Assembly: GCA_903911205.1 (NCBI GenBank)
Contig: CAIWCL010000178.1
Location: 1-43,908, forward strand
Direction of reading: 5' to 3'
DNA from: an uncultured bacterium
Lineage (GTDB): Bacteria; Planctomycetota; Phycisphaerae; Phycisphaerales; SM1A02
Length of the DNA stretch: 43,908 nucleotides
Shown: positions 10,071 through 18,714 of the stretch, piece by piece
Position numbering within the stretch: position 1 is the first letter of the stretch
Layout: each line of letters opens with the position of its first letter
The notes under the pieces: generated by a model
What the model was told of the DNA's origin: nothing
Databases searched by the model: none
What the model saw: the letters and a program-made list of their open reading frames with translations, nothing else
Program-made: the position numbers and the translations under genes

Positions 10071-10240
10071 CGCGAAACACCTCTTGAAGTACAGCGCCGG
10101 GGAACCGACGCCTGCATGCCGCCTGTGTGGCGTCGAACAGCCTTACCGCACTTCCGGGACGTTCCGGAGCGGGTCGAGGATTCTACGGAAAATCGCATCT
10201 TCGTTCGAACCACGCACCGCATTCCTGCCGTAGCGCGCCG

Positions 10241-11383
10241 ATGCCCCGCGTCGTCGCCATCCAATTCGAGCACCTCGAGCCCGCCGGACGGATCCGGCAG
10301 ATCGTGCAAAACGGCTCGATGGGGTCAATCGAAGAAATCGGTTTGGCCCTCAAGGTCGGTTTAGCCCTCAAGGGTGGCGCGGCCCTCAAGGGTGGCGCGG
10401 CCCTCACGGGTGGCGCGGCCCTCAAGGGTGGCGCGGCGGCGAACGAAATTGCCAACGGCCTGCTGACATCGACCGTTGCGGGCCTGACGAGCGCGTCGCG
10501 CGCTGCTGCACACGCCGCCCGGCGAGTCGCGCGAGCATTCGCAACCACGATCCGCAATCCCGCCGACCGCGACATGGAAGTTTCAGGCTTCGGCGAGCCC
10601 CCTCCGGCTGACTCTGATGATGCGATCTCGGATATCTTCCGCGGTGAGCGTGTTCCAACGAACGCTCACACAATCCGCGTGAGCCCTTCTTCCCATTCAT
10701 CTTCAAAGCTTGCCACAGCAGCCACGTCCACACCGGCAAATCGCGACCCGCGTTCCGACGAGCAGTTGGTTGTCGCGCATCGCGCCGGCGATGCTGGCGC
10801 ACTTCGCACTCTGATTGACCGTTACAAAGGCGAGTTGCACGGATTCCTCACGCGACTTGTCGGAAACCGAACGGGCGCCGATGACGTTTTTCAAGAAGCG
10901 TTCTTGCAAGTGCACCTCTCGGCGGACAACTTCGACGAAGAGCGCCGTTTCAAACCGTGGCTCTACACCATCGCCGCCAACAAAGGCCGCGACTATTTGC
11001 GCCGACAGAAGCGCCGCTCGGCGGTGAGTCTGGACGCACCGGTTGGAGCGCAATCTGAGTCCACGCTCGTCGATCTCTTGGGCGGAACGGATGCGGCTCC
11101 AGCGTCTTCGCTCGAAGCGAGCGATGAAGCAACGATCGTGAAGTTCGTCGTCGATGAACTACCGGGACACTTCCGCGAAATTCTCCTGCTCGCCTACTTC
11201 CAGCGGATGAGTTACGCGCAGATTTCAGACAGCCTTGCGATTCCACTCGGCACGGTGAAGAGTCGACTTCATGCCGCCGTGGCGTGCTTTGCGGAGAGTT
11301 GGCGCATCGCTTGCGCCCGACGCGGAATTCGCGCCGATGCGAAGCCGTTGCCTCTCCGTGCACGGAAGGAGGATGAGGAATGA
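10241..11383 (+). CDS. ECF-type RNA polymerase sigma factor (start uncertain: 10241, 10574 or other)
   Basis: Region 2 ALRTLIDRYKGELHGFLTRLVGNRTGADDVFQEAFLQVHLS...RFKPWLYTIAANKGRDYLRR; region 4 LPGHFREILLLAYFQRMSYAQISDSLAIPLGTVKSRLHAAV. Confidence 0.88.
   Translation: MPRVVAIQFEHLEPAGRIRQIVQNGSMGSIEEIGLALKVGLALKGGAALKGGAALTGGAALKGGAAANEIANGLLTSTVAGLTSASRAAAHAARRVARAFATTIRNPADRDMEVSGFGEPPPADSDDAISDIFRGERVPTNAHTIRVSPSSHSSSKLATAATSTPANRDPRSDEQLVVAHRAGDAGALRTLIDRYKGELHGFLTRLVGNRTGADDVFQEAFLQVHLSADNFDEERRFKPWLYTIAANKGRDYLRRQKRRSAVSLDAPVGAQSESTLVDLLGGTDAAPASSLEASDEATIVKFVVDELPGHFREILLLAYFQRMSYAQISDSLAIPLGTVKSRLHAAVACFAESWRIACARRGIRADAKPLPLRARKEDEE
10340..10441. repeat. 18-bp tandem repeat in the 5' part of the sigma ORF (hexapeptide GGAALK)
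   Basis: GLALKV GLALKG GAALKG GAALTG GAALKG GAA. Confidence 0.92.
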
Positions 11384-11451
11384 GCCTCTTCTCCGTGTCG
11401 TGTCCCGTCCCCCCGCCCTCGCACATGTTTTTGAGCAGCGTCGCCGCATGA
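11380..11451 (+). CDS. 23-aa mini-ORF MSLFSVSCPVPPPSHMFLSSVAA, putative translational coupler
   Basis: AAGGAGG at 11366-11372 (7-nt spacing); ATG overlaps sigma TGA; its TGA overlaps the next ATG at 11448. Confidence 0.5.
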   Translation: MSLFSVSCPVPPPSHMFLSSVAA

Positions 11452-12446
11452 CCGCAGAGAACGACACCAACGACGCGAATGAGCCCGAGCGCACGCACAA
11501 TGGCACTGCCCGCGCGACGTCGACGCTCTCCGAGCCCGATAGTGCCGCGATCGACATCTTGATCGAACACGGCTTTGACTTGGCTGCCGCAACCAACGCG
11601 CACCCCGCACTCGCTGCGCGTCTCGCCGCGGCGCATCAACTCTTCGGACGACTGGACTCGTACGAAACCGAACCCGTGGATGAGAGCCTTGTGGATCTCA
11701 CGCTTGCGCGAATCGCTCGTGAAGATGAGAACGCGGCATCTCGCATGCGACTCGAACCGAGCGCTCTCCCCAAGCTTGGATCGGGTCGATGGCACGATTT
11801 CATTGCGATCGCCTGCGCGGCCATCCTGCTTGTGTCGATCGGCGCGCCGATCTTCGCGTGGATGAGCGGTCGCAACGCGGATCTGCGGTGCAGCGAAAAT
11901 CTGCGCCAACTTGGAGCTGGCATTGCTGCCTACCACGGCGATCATCGAAGCATGCCCATGCAGGCGTCGCTCCTGCCCGATCTCACGTCACTCGGAGGTT
12001 GGCAGAACTACCGCAACGGCAAACACCTCAGTTCGCTTGTCGACGGCCAGTACTGCAGCGCGGGCTGTACAGCATGCGGCAACGACACGACGGGTGAGGG
12101 TTACGCGTATCAGGTGCCGAATTCGACCGCGAGTTTTGCGTGGGCCGGCGGATTCCGTGCCCCCGCCGTTGCCGATCGCAATCCGGTCATTGATCTCATG
12201 CGCCGTGGGCGCTCGGTTGGCACGTTCTCGATGAACAGCCCCGAACACGGCGGACGCGGGCAGAATTTGCTCTTCACGGACGGCTCCGTCGAATTTGTCG
12301 CGACCCCTGTCTTGGTCCTCCCCGCGTCAGCGCACCTCGCAAGCCACTCGGAAAACATCTGGATTCCGATGGATCGCTCGCGACTTGAAGATGGCGTCGA
12401 TGCTCCGGCCGAGTGGATCGGTTTCGACATCTTCCTCATGCAGTAA
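11448..12446 (+). CDS. Single-TM H-X10-DG (DUF1559-like) membrane protein, candidate sigma partner
   Basis: Acidic N-terminal domain, TM FIAIACAAILLVSIGAPIFAW, C-terminal EHGGRGQNLLFTDGSVEF. Confidence 0.7.
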   Translation: MTAENDTNDANEPERTHNGTARATSTLSEPDSAAIDILIEHGFDLAAATNAHPALAARLAAAHQLFGRLDSYETEPVDESLVDLTLARIAREDENAASRMRLEPSALPKLGSGRWHDFIAIACAAILLVSIGAPIFAWMSGRNADLRCSENLRQLGAGIAAYHGDHRSMPMQASLLPDLTSLGGWQNYRNGKHLSSLVDGQYCSAGCTACGNDTTGEGYAYQVPNSTASFAWAGGFRAPAVADRNPVIDLMRRGRSVGTFSMNSPEHGGRGQNLLFTDGSVEFVATPVLVLPASAHLASHSENIWIPMDRSRLEDGVDAPAEWIGFDIFLMQ

Positions 12447-12612
12447 GCGTCGACCGCGACCGCGCGAATGGCGCCCGAGTTCGACATCCTCCGTTCCACG
12501 TTTCCTCGTCGCGAGCGGTGCTCCTCCGATAACACCCGACATCCATCAGCGATGGCCTTGCGTCTCTTCGAGGTTCTGCTATCCTCATCGACCCTCCAGA
12601 ACGGAAGTACCT

Positions 12613-12870
12613 ATGCCGAAGAACAAGAGCCACAAGGGCCTCGCCAAGCGCATCAAGATCTCAAAGAAGGGCAAGATTCGCTTCGGCCGTCCGCACAGTC
12701 GGCACCTGAAGTCGAACAAGGCTGGCACGCAGATCCAGAGCTACCGCAAGCGTCGTTACGCTCGCTCTGGTGATATCCGCGCGCTGAGCAAGCTCCTTTT
12801 CCGCCCGCTGCTCTCGCAAGAATTGCACGACCTTCGAGAAGCGACGCGCGAAATTGCAGTTGCAGTCTGA
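12613..12870 (+). CDS. rpmI: 50S ribosomal protein L35
   Basis: MPKNKSHKGLAKRIKISKKGKIRFGRPHSRHLKSNK...; followed by rplT. Confidence 0.9.
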   Translation: MPKNKSHKGLAKRIKISKKGKIRFGRPHSRHLKSNKAGTQIQSYRKRRYARSGDIRALSKLLFRPLLSQELHDLREATREIAVAV

Positions 12871-13068
12871 GTGCAGTCTGACCGAGAGGAGCGTGTGCGT
12901 TGATTCGCCAGCTCCTTTCGACAGTTGCTCGTCTTGATTGCTGTTTCGATTGTTTCAAAGCCGTCGGTTGCGTTCATCGCGCCGACATCCGAATTCAAGT
13001 CAGAGCGTCGGGTCCGAAGCGTCCGGAATGTCCGGGCCCCCGCCGTTCGCAAGTACGAGGTTTGAACC

Positions 13069-13443
13069 ATGTCACGCGCACGTAAGGGTGCAGCACGCAC
13101 GCAGGCACGCCGCAAGCTTCTCCGCGAGGCTCGCGGCTACTACGGCACGAAGTCCCGTCATAAGCAACAGGCGAAGGTCGCCATCATGCGCGCGAAGCGC
13201 TACGCATGGCGCGATCGCCGCGCCCGCAAGCGCGACTTCCGTGCGCTCTGGATTACCCGTATCACGGCTGCATGCCGTATGCGTGGCACGCGCTATTCGC
13301 TCTTCATCAACGGCCTGCAGCGCGCTGGCGTCCTCCTGAACCGGAAGATGCTTTCGCAGATCGCCATCGAAGATCCGAAGACGTTCGACGCGCTCGTCGA
13401 TGTCGCGAAGAAGAACACGACCGCGATTCCTGCGGCCGCCTAA
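13069..13443 (+). CDS. rplT: 50S ribosomal protein L20
   Basis: RKLLREARGYYGTKSRHKQQAKVAIMRAKRYAWRDRRARKRDFRALWITRI. Confidence 0.97.
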   Translation: MSRARKGAARTQARRKLLREARGYYGTKSRHKQQAKVAIMRAKRYAWRDRRARKRDFRALWITRITAACRMRGTRYSLFINGLQRAGVLLNRKMLSQIAIEDPKTFDALVDVAKKNTTAIPAAA

Positions 13444-13472
13444 AGCGCGAGTTGACCTTTCAAAACGATGAC

Positions 13473-13507
13473 CACATCGCCCGCTTCGTGCGGGCGATGT
13501 GCTTTTT
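13473..13507 (+). terminator. Intrinsic terminator after rplT
   Basis: CACATCGCCCGC ttcgt GCGGGCGATGTG then cTTTTT. Confidence 0.9.
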
Positions 13508-13594
13508 GGCCCGAGCGCGGTCTGCTGGGGTCGCACAATCATTCGCCGGCACATCCATCGACTCGCACGCCTCACGACGCGCGTCGGCTCACAC

Positions 13595-15409
13595 TCAATG
13601 TGGTGTGACCGCCGGCCCAAGTTGCGCACGCGATTTCCAAAACTGCATCGTCTCCGCGAGCGCTTTCCCACGCAGCCCGTGCGCACGACAGGAAATCTCT
13701 GCGAATTGCACCAGGAGCACAGCGCGCTTGTCCTCGTCGACCACGCGCGATGCTTGTCGAAAGAGTCGCGCGCTCTCGCCCCATGCCGCGCGATCAGACG
13801 GAACCGGCATCTCAAGAAGTTGCTTCGCAGACAATTTGATCGCACCAGCACTGAGTGCGCTTCCGGCATAGAGCGCGACAGCCCGCGACGCCACCACGGG
13901 CGAGGCAACCGCCGCTGCAACTTTCCAAAGTTCCGAGGCGCGATGCGGCGTGACCGTGAGAAGCGGAACAAGTGGCACCGACGTCCCCACGTCGTCGACC
14001 CACGCCTCCATGACTTTCGTCTGCGTCGCAACGAGCACTTTCGGGATGCGCCGCTGTACGAGCCACGCGAGCATCTTCGGCGAATCCGCAAGCGCGCGGC
14101 GATCGATCGCGGGGTGACGCATGGTCGTACCCAAGATGCGCACGTCACATGCGCCCCAACGACAACGCGCAAGATCGACGTGTTTCGTTGTAATCAGCGG
14201 AATCTCCACATCCCCATCGTCCGTTGCTCGACCGAACGAACGATCACGCAATCCCACACAGGAACTTTCACGAAGCGCGCCGCGCAAACCGTAGTATTGA
14301 TCGCGGAAATCTGCGGTTGCATGCGCGTACTGCGCAATCGTTTCGCCACCGCGCACGAGCGCGACTGAAGACGGCGCACCAAACGCCTCTGCAAGGAGCG
14401 GCGACCACGTCGGATCTTCAGGCACAGGCGGCCGTGGACCAAGAGGCAGCGGGGCGAAATTCGCGCCAAAGGCGCGGCGCACTTCACGTACAGCGCGGGT
14501 GCGTCTATGAGATACGCCAGACATCCGAACTTCTTCCCCGCAATCCCGTTCAAAGACGAGCCCGCAGACGCGCACATTCGCGTCCTCAAAGAGCCCTTCG
14601 CTTGCGGACCAAATGGCAATGAGATGTGCGGTTTCGAGTGCTTTCGCACGCGCCAGGTGCGAGTCGCTCGCCGAGAGAAATGAGATGGGCATCACGAACG
14701 CGAGTCGCCCATTCGGTTTGAGCAGTTCAAGCCCGACCAAGAGGAACGCTGCCGCTCCATCGGCGTAGCGCCGTACCGCGCCACCCGTTGCCCGCGAAAC
14801 GACACGCGCACGAGCGCGCGTGGCCGCCGTTCCTCGCTTCAATTGGCCGAGAAATGGCGGGTTTCCGAGCACAATGTCAAACGCTTTCACCCCGAGGCGC
14901 GTGCGATCTTGTGGGTCAAGCGCGTCACCGTGGATGACATGAGATGCGAGCGCTCGTGCGACCCGCGCGCGGGTGCTTGGCCTTGTTCGCGTCGGCAAGA
15001 GCGCGAGCAGCGCCTCGTGCGCGAGGCGCACCGCTTCTCGATCGATATCGATCCCAAAGACCCGAGTGGAAAGCACATCCTCCATCGACTCGCGCGAACG
15101 GTGCGCCCACGCGCGTGTCATGGCAACGAGAAAATTGCCAGATCCACAGGCGGGGTCGATGAACCTACCCGTATCGCGAGGGAGTTTCCTCCCTCCCACC
15201 TTCTCCTCATGCACCTTCTTCTTCTGCAACGCCTCTTGCACAAGGTGATCGACGAGCGCTGGCGGCGTGTAGTGCGCACCGAGCGCTTTGCGACGTGAGA
15301 CCCCGCCGCGCGCGCGCGTACTGTCGAGCGACGCGAGGTGTTGTTGCTCGGAGGAGGGAGTGATCGGACTGGCTCGGCGAAGCACGTGCGGAAGGTACGC
15401 GCGAAACAT
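13595..15409 (-). CDS. N6-adenine DNA methyltransferase, solitary
   Basis: ALGAHYTPPALVDHLV, motif I FIDPACGSGNFLVAM, motif IV DIVLGNPPFLGQL; C-terminal target-recognition-like region; Met at 15409. Confidence 0.88.
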   Translation of the reverse strand: MFRAYLPHVLRRASPITPSSEQQHLASLDSTRARGGVSRRKALGAHYTPPALVDHLVQEALQKKKVHEEKVGGRKLPRDTGRFIDPACGSGNFLVAMTRAWAHRSRESMEDVLSTRVFGIDIDREAVRLAHEALLALLPTRTRPSTRARVARALASHVIHGDALDPQDRTRLGVKAFDIVLGNPPFLGQLKRGTAATRARARVVSRATGGAVRRYADGAAAFLLVGLELLKPNGRLAFVMPISFLSASDSHLARAKALETAHLIAIWSASEGLFEDANVRVCGLVFERDCGEEVRMSGVSHRRTRAVREVRRAFGANFAPLPLGPRPPVPEDPTWSPLLAEAFGAPSSVALVRGGETIAQYAHATADFRDQYYGLRGALRESSCVGLRDRSFGRATDDGDVEIPLITTKHVDLARCRWGACDVRILGTTMRHPAIDRRALADSPKMLAWLVQRRIPKVLVATQTKVMEAWVDDVGTSVPLVPLLTVTPHRASELWKVAAAVASPVVASRAVALYAGSALSAGAIKLSAKQLLEMPVPSDRAAWGESARLFRQASRVVDEDKRAVLLVQFAEISCRAHGLRGKALAETMQFWKSRAQLGPAVTPH

Positions 15410-15469
15410 CGGGCTCGCGAGTCGTCCACCCCGCACGAAGTTCGCGATTCCACACGGTACGCTCTCCTC

Positions 15470-17479
15470 ATGCACCTCATCCCGCAGACCCTTCGGACCC
15501 GACTTGTCCTCTGGTTCCTGCTCCTGTCGCTCACTCCGCTTGTCGTCGTTGTGTTCGTTTCCATGTATTTCGCTCGGTCGGATGTCGAGCGAAACGCCGT
15601 CGCCATGCTCAAAGCCATCGCCACGGAAAAGGCGGCGAGGCTCGACGAGTATGTGCACGAACGGCTACGGCACGTCGAAGGAATCTCGACCGGTGTCGCG
15701 TTCATCACCGCCGCCGAAGAACTCGCACAAGCCTACGGGCCGAGCGGACAACTTGATGAACAGAAGTTTCGCACCGCAACCGCTCGGTTTCAGCCTCGCG
15801 CTGAGAGTTGGGCTCGCATCGTCGATGTGCCTCAATTTCAGTTGATCGACGCTTCGGGACGCGTTGTGTATGCGAACCAGGCGTCGCCATTACTCCATCG
15901 TGCGCTGAGCGATCCCGCGTTGTCGACCTCGGCCCTCGCGCGCGCGGTCGAGATGGTGCGTCGGACGAAGGCGCCGGTCATCGCCCCTACCGAGGTCGCC
16001 ATCGATGGCGTCCGCCCGCCAGTCTCAGTCGTCGGCCCAATCCTTCAACGGGGCGAGATCGTCGGTTTCGCTGCAGTGCAACTCGCACCGAAGATGATCG
16101 ACGGCATCACAAGCGACCGCACAGGGCTTGGAGAGACCGGCGAAACGGTCGGTGTCACGAAGATCGGAAACGAAGTTGTTGTGACGACGCCAACGCGCGA
16201 AATGCCGACGGCAGCATTCACGCTCAAGGGTGCCCTCGGCGGCAGCTTTCCCAAGCGCTTGCAGGAACTCGCGCTCGGGCGCTCTGGTTCCGGATTCGGT
16301 ACGGACACCGATGGCGCTGAGGTCCTCGGCGCCTGGGTCACAGTCCCGACGCTCGGCTGGGGACTTGCGGTCACCCAACACGTCGAAGAAGCCGATGCCC
16401 TCGCGCGAACACAGCAACAGGCCATGATCGCCATCGCCTGCGTCACCGCCCTCGCTGCGGTTTTCATTGGTTGGCTTGTTGCCCGCTCGATCACGAAGCC
16501 GATCGAGATGGCCGCAAGCGTCGCGACAAAGATCGCGCGCGGGGACCTCTCCGAAGAGGTACGAGTCATCGGTCGTGGCGAACCGCGTGCACTGCTGGCC
16601 GCGATGCGCGAGGCGGAGCAAAGTCTCGTCGCGCTTCTTCGCCGCGTCCAACTCGCTGGTGGGGCACTCGGAGAAACCGGTGGGGAGATCCGTCTCGGAG
16701 CGCGCGAACAGGGTGAACTCGCCCAACAATTTGGCACTTCGAGTACAGAAATCGCCGCCGCAGTCCACGAAATCACATCGACGCAGCAAGAACTCAATGT
16801 GTCGGTCCAGGCGGTCGCAAGCGAGGTGCGTCAGACGACCGACGCGGCATCGAGCGGCCGCACTGCTCTTGGACGGCTCACCGGCGAAATGGACGGCCTC
16901 GCGCTCGGAGCATCGAGCGTTGCCGTGCGGCTTCAGGACATCAGGGAGCGCGCGGATCGCATCAATCTCGTCATCGCGAGCATGTCGAAGATTGCGAATC
17001 AAACGAACTTGCTCGCGGTCAATGCGGCGATGGAAGCAGAGCGCGCCGGCGAGGCTGGCGCAGGTTTTCGGGCGGTCGCGAGAGAGATTCGACGGCTCTC
17101 CGCGCAGACCGCCGAAGCGACGCTCTCGATTGAATCCATCGTGACCGAGATGCAGTCCGCGGTCGCGTCAGGGGTCGACGATATGGAGTCCTACGGCGAA
17201 AGTGTGCGTTCCGGAGTCTCCAACGCAACTGCCATCGGGAAAGAGCTGGGCCAGGTCATCAGCGGTATCGAGCGTGTGGGCGGCGAACTCGACCTCGTCG
17301 CACGGGGCATGGAGGCGCAGGCGTTGGGTGTGACACAGGTCGCGGAAGCGATCGCGACTCTCACCGACGGAGCAACGCGAACCGCCGCAACATCGCAGCG
17401 TTTTGCGTTGGCAAGCGTTGATCTCGAGACCAGGGCCACCGAATTCGACCGCGAGGTCAAGGCGTTCCGGCTTCCCTAA
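15470..17479 (+). CDS. Methyl-accepting chemotaxis protein (periplasmic sensor, HAMP, signalling domain)
   Basis: Two TM segments; HAMP ARSITKPIEMAASVATKIARGDLSEEV; hairpin tip ISKIANQTNLLAVNAAMEAERAGEAGAGFRAVAREIRRLSAQTAEAT (ASMSKIANQTNLLA in sequence). Confidence 0.93.
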   Translation: MHLIPQTLRTRLVLWFLLLSLTPLVVVVFVSMYFARSDVERNAVAMLKAIATEKAARLDEYVHERLRHVEGISTGVAFITAAEELAQAYGPSGQLDEQKFRTATARFQPRAESWARIVDVPQFQLIDASGRVVYANQASPLLHRALSDPALSTSALARAVEMVRRTKAPVIAPTEVAIDGVRPPVSVVGPILQRGEIVGFAAVQLAPKMIDGITSDRTGLGETGETVGVTKIGNEVVVTTPTREMPTAAFTLKGALGGSFPKRLQELALGRSGSGFGTDTDGAEVLGAWVTVPTLGWGLAVTQHVEEADALARTQQQAMIAIACVTALAAVFIGWLVARSITKPIEMAASVATKIARGDLSEEVRVIGRGEPRALLAAMREAEQSLVALLRRVQLAGGALGETGGEIRLGAREQGELAQQFGTSSTEIAAAVHEITSTQQELNVSVQAVASEVRQTTDAASSGRTALGRLTGEMDGLALGASSVAVRLQDIRERADRINLVIASMSKIANQTNLLAVNAAMEAERAGEAGAGFRAVAREIRRLSAQTAEATLSIESIVTEMQSAVASGVDDMESYGESVRSGVSNATAIGKELGQVISGIERVGGELDLVARGMEAQALGVTQVAEAIATLTDGATRTAATSQRFALASVDLETRATEFDREVKAFRLP

Positions 17480-17630
17480 AAACACGTCCAAATCGCGTTC
17501 CAACACTGCTCAAGCAAACTCCGACACCGGAGCCCGAATCGGTCCGGGCGAGACGAACGTCCGTTGATCCTGCGTGCGTCGGGGCTTGCTTCGGGGCTTG
17601 CTTGCAAGCGCTCACTGCGCCAAAAGAGCA

Positions 17631-17652
17631 CGAACCCGCTTGCGCGGGTTCG
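17631..17652 (+). terminator. Hairpin downstream of the MCP gene; possible terminator without a T-tract
   Basis: CGAACCCGC ttgc GCGGGTTCG. Confidence 0.4.
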
Positions 17653-18023
17653 TCACGGATTCGGTCTTGAGGGCGCGGCGGTGTCCAATCGCCACGCGTC
17701 GTGTTCCACTCAGTGCACGTTGGCCCGATGCAGTTCACTGCAGTTTGCAGCGGTTTGGCACAACTCAATTCGACGGTGTTCCCTCCATCGCGGCCTCACG
17801 AATCGACCGAGGTCTTCAACCTGATGGTCGCTCGTAGCCTCCAAACCTCTCACAAACTTTCGACGCCTCCAAACACCTCGCACAAACATCCGACAACCCC
17901 ATCAACCCACTCCGACACACGGCACTCGTACGTGCGTTGCTGCCCGGTCCAGGGGCGCATGCACTTTGGCGGTGGCGGCTCCTGTCAAGCCATTCTTGTC
18001 GACACAGTCGAACAAGACCACCG

Positions 18024-18491
18024 TCATTCACGAGGCAGGCCGATCGCGATTTCCATCGCGGCGCCTTGGACGATCGGTTCGATGCGAGAACGAGAACGCT
18101 TCTGAAGAGGCCGTGCAGATGGCACAGCATTCCGATTGTCCAGATCGGACTCCTTCATCACATCCTCGGCCTCGGTCGCTCCGACCGCTGCCATGCCACT
18201 CTGATCCATCGATGCACGAATCGAATTGCCCTTCGATTGATTCGAAGCGACTTCGTTCGAAGTTGCCTGGTTCAAACTCGTCCCAAACGAGTTCATCCCG
18301 AGCGAACCCCTGCCCGGCGTGTCCGCAAGCGAACCCGCCGCCGACCCGATCATGATGGTTGGGAGAACTCCAACCAGCACAAACAGTGCTGCTGCTCTCG
18401 CAAGGCGGTGGGAAAAACCGCCCTTCAAGCGCTTGCCAAGTGAAAAACCCGTAAAAACGGGCCCACTGGGCCATCCACGTTTCACAGACAT
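18024..18491 (-). CDS. Hypothetical small protein with N-terminal signal/TM segment, downstream of flagellin
   Basis: LARAAALFVLVGVLPTIMIGSAAGSLA hydrophobic segment; AAGGGAG upstream of the start; no recognised family. Confidence 0.5.
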   Translation of the reverse strand: MSVKRGWPSGPVFTGFSLGKRLKGGFSHRLARAAALFVLVGVLPTIMIGSAAGSLADTPGRGSLGMNSFGTSLNQATSNEVASNQSKGNSIRASMDQSGMAAVGATEAEDVMKESDLDNRNAVPSARPLQKRSRSRIEPIVQGAAMEIAIGLPRE

Positions 18492-18620
18492 GAGGGACTC
18501 TCTCTCCCTTTTGAGGGTCCCTCCCTCCGGAGCGCAAGTTAGCTCGACTTCGAGGGCTGTCCAATGGAAACTGGAAAAAAAGCGCAGCTGCTTCCGGAGT
18601 GATTCAAGCGATCGGAGTGC

Positions 18621-18657
18621 AAAAAGAGAATGGGGGCGGCCCCTCCGGGCCGCCCCC
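18621..18657 (-). terminator. Intrinsic terminator after flagellin A
   Basis: GGGGGCGGCCC ctcc GGGCCGCCCCC, 11-bp stem, T-rich on minus strand. Confidence 0.85.
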
Positions 18658-18714
18658 TCTTTCTCACGTTTCCCTTGCGGGTACCTCCGCCCCGCTCTTC
18701 GCAGGCCTTACGGC

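Noticed and set aside
12447-12612. infC expected upstream of rpmI-rplT
   Set aside because: No IF3-like sequence found here; probably located elsewhere, so not treated as a finding.
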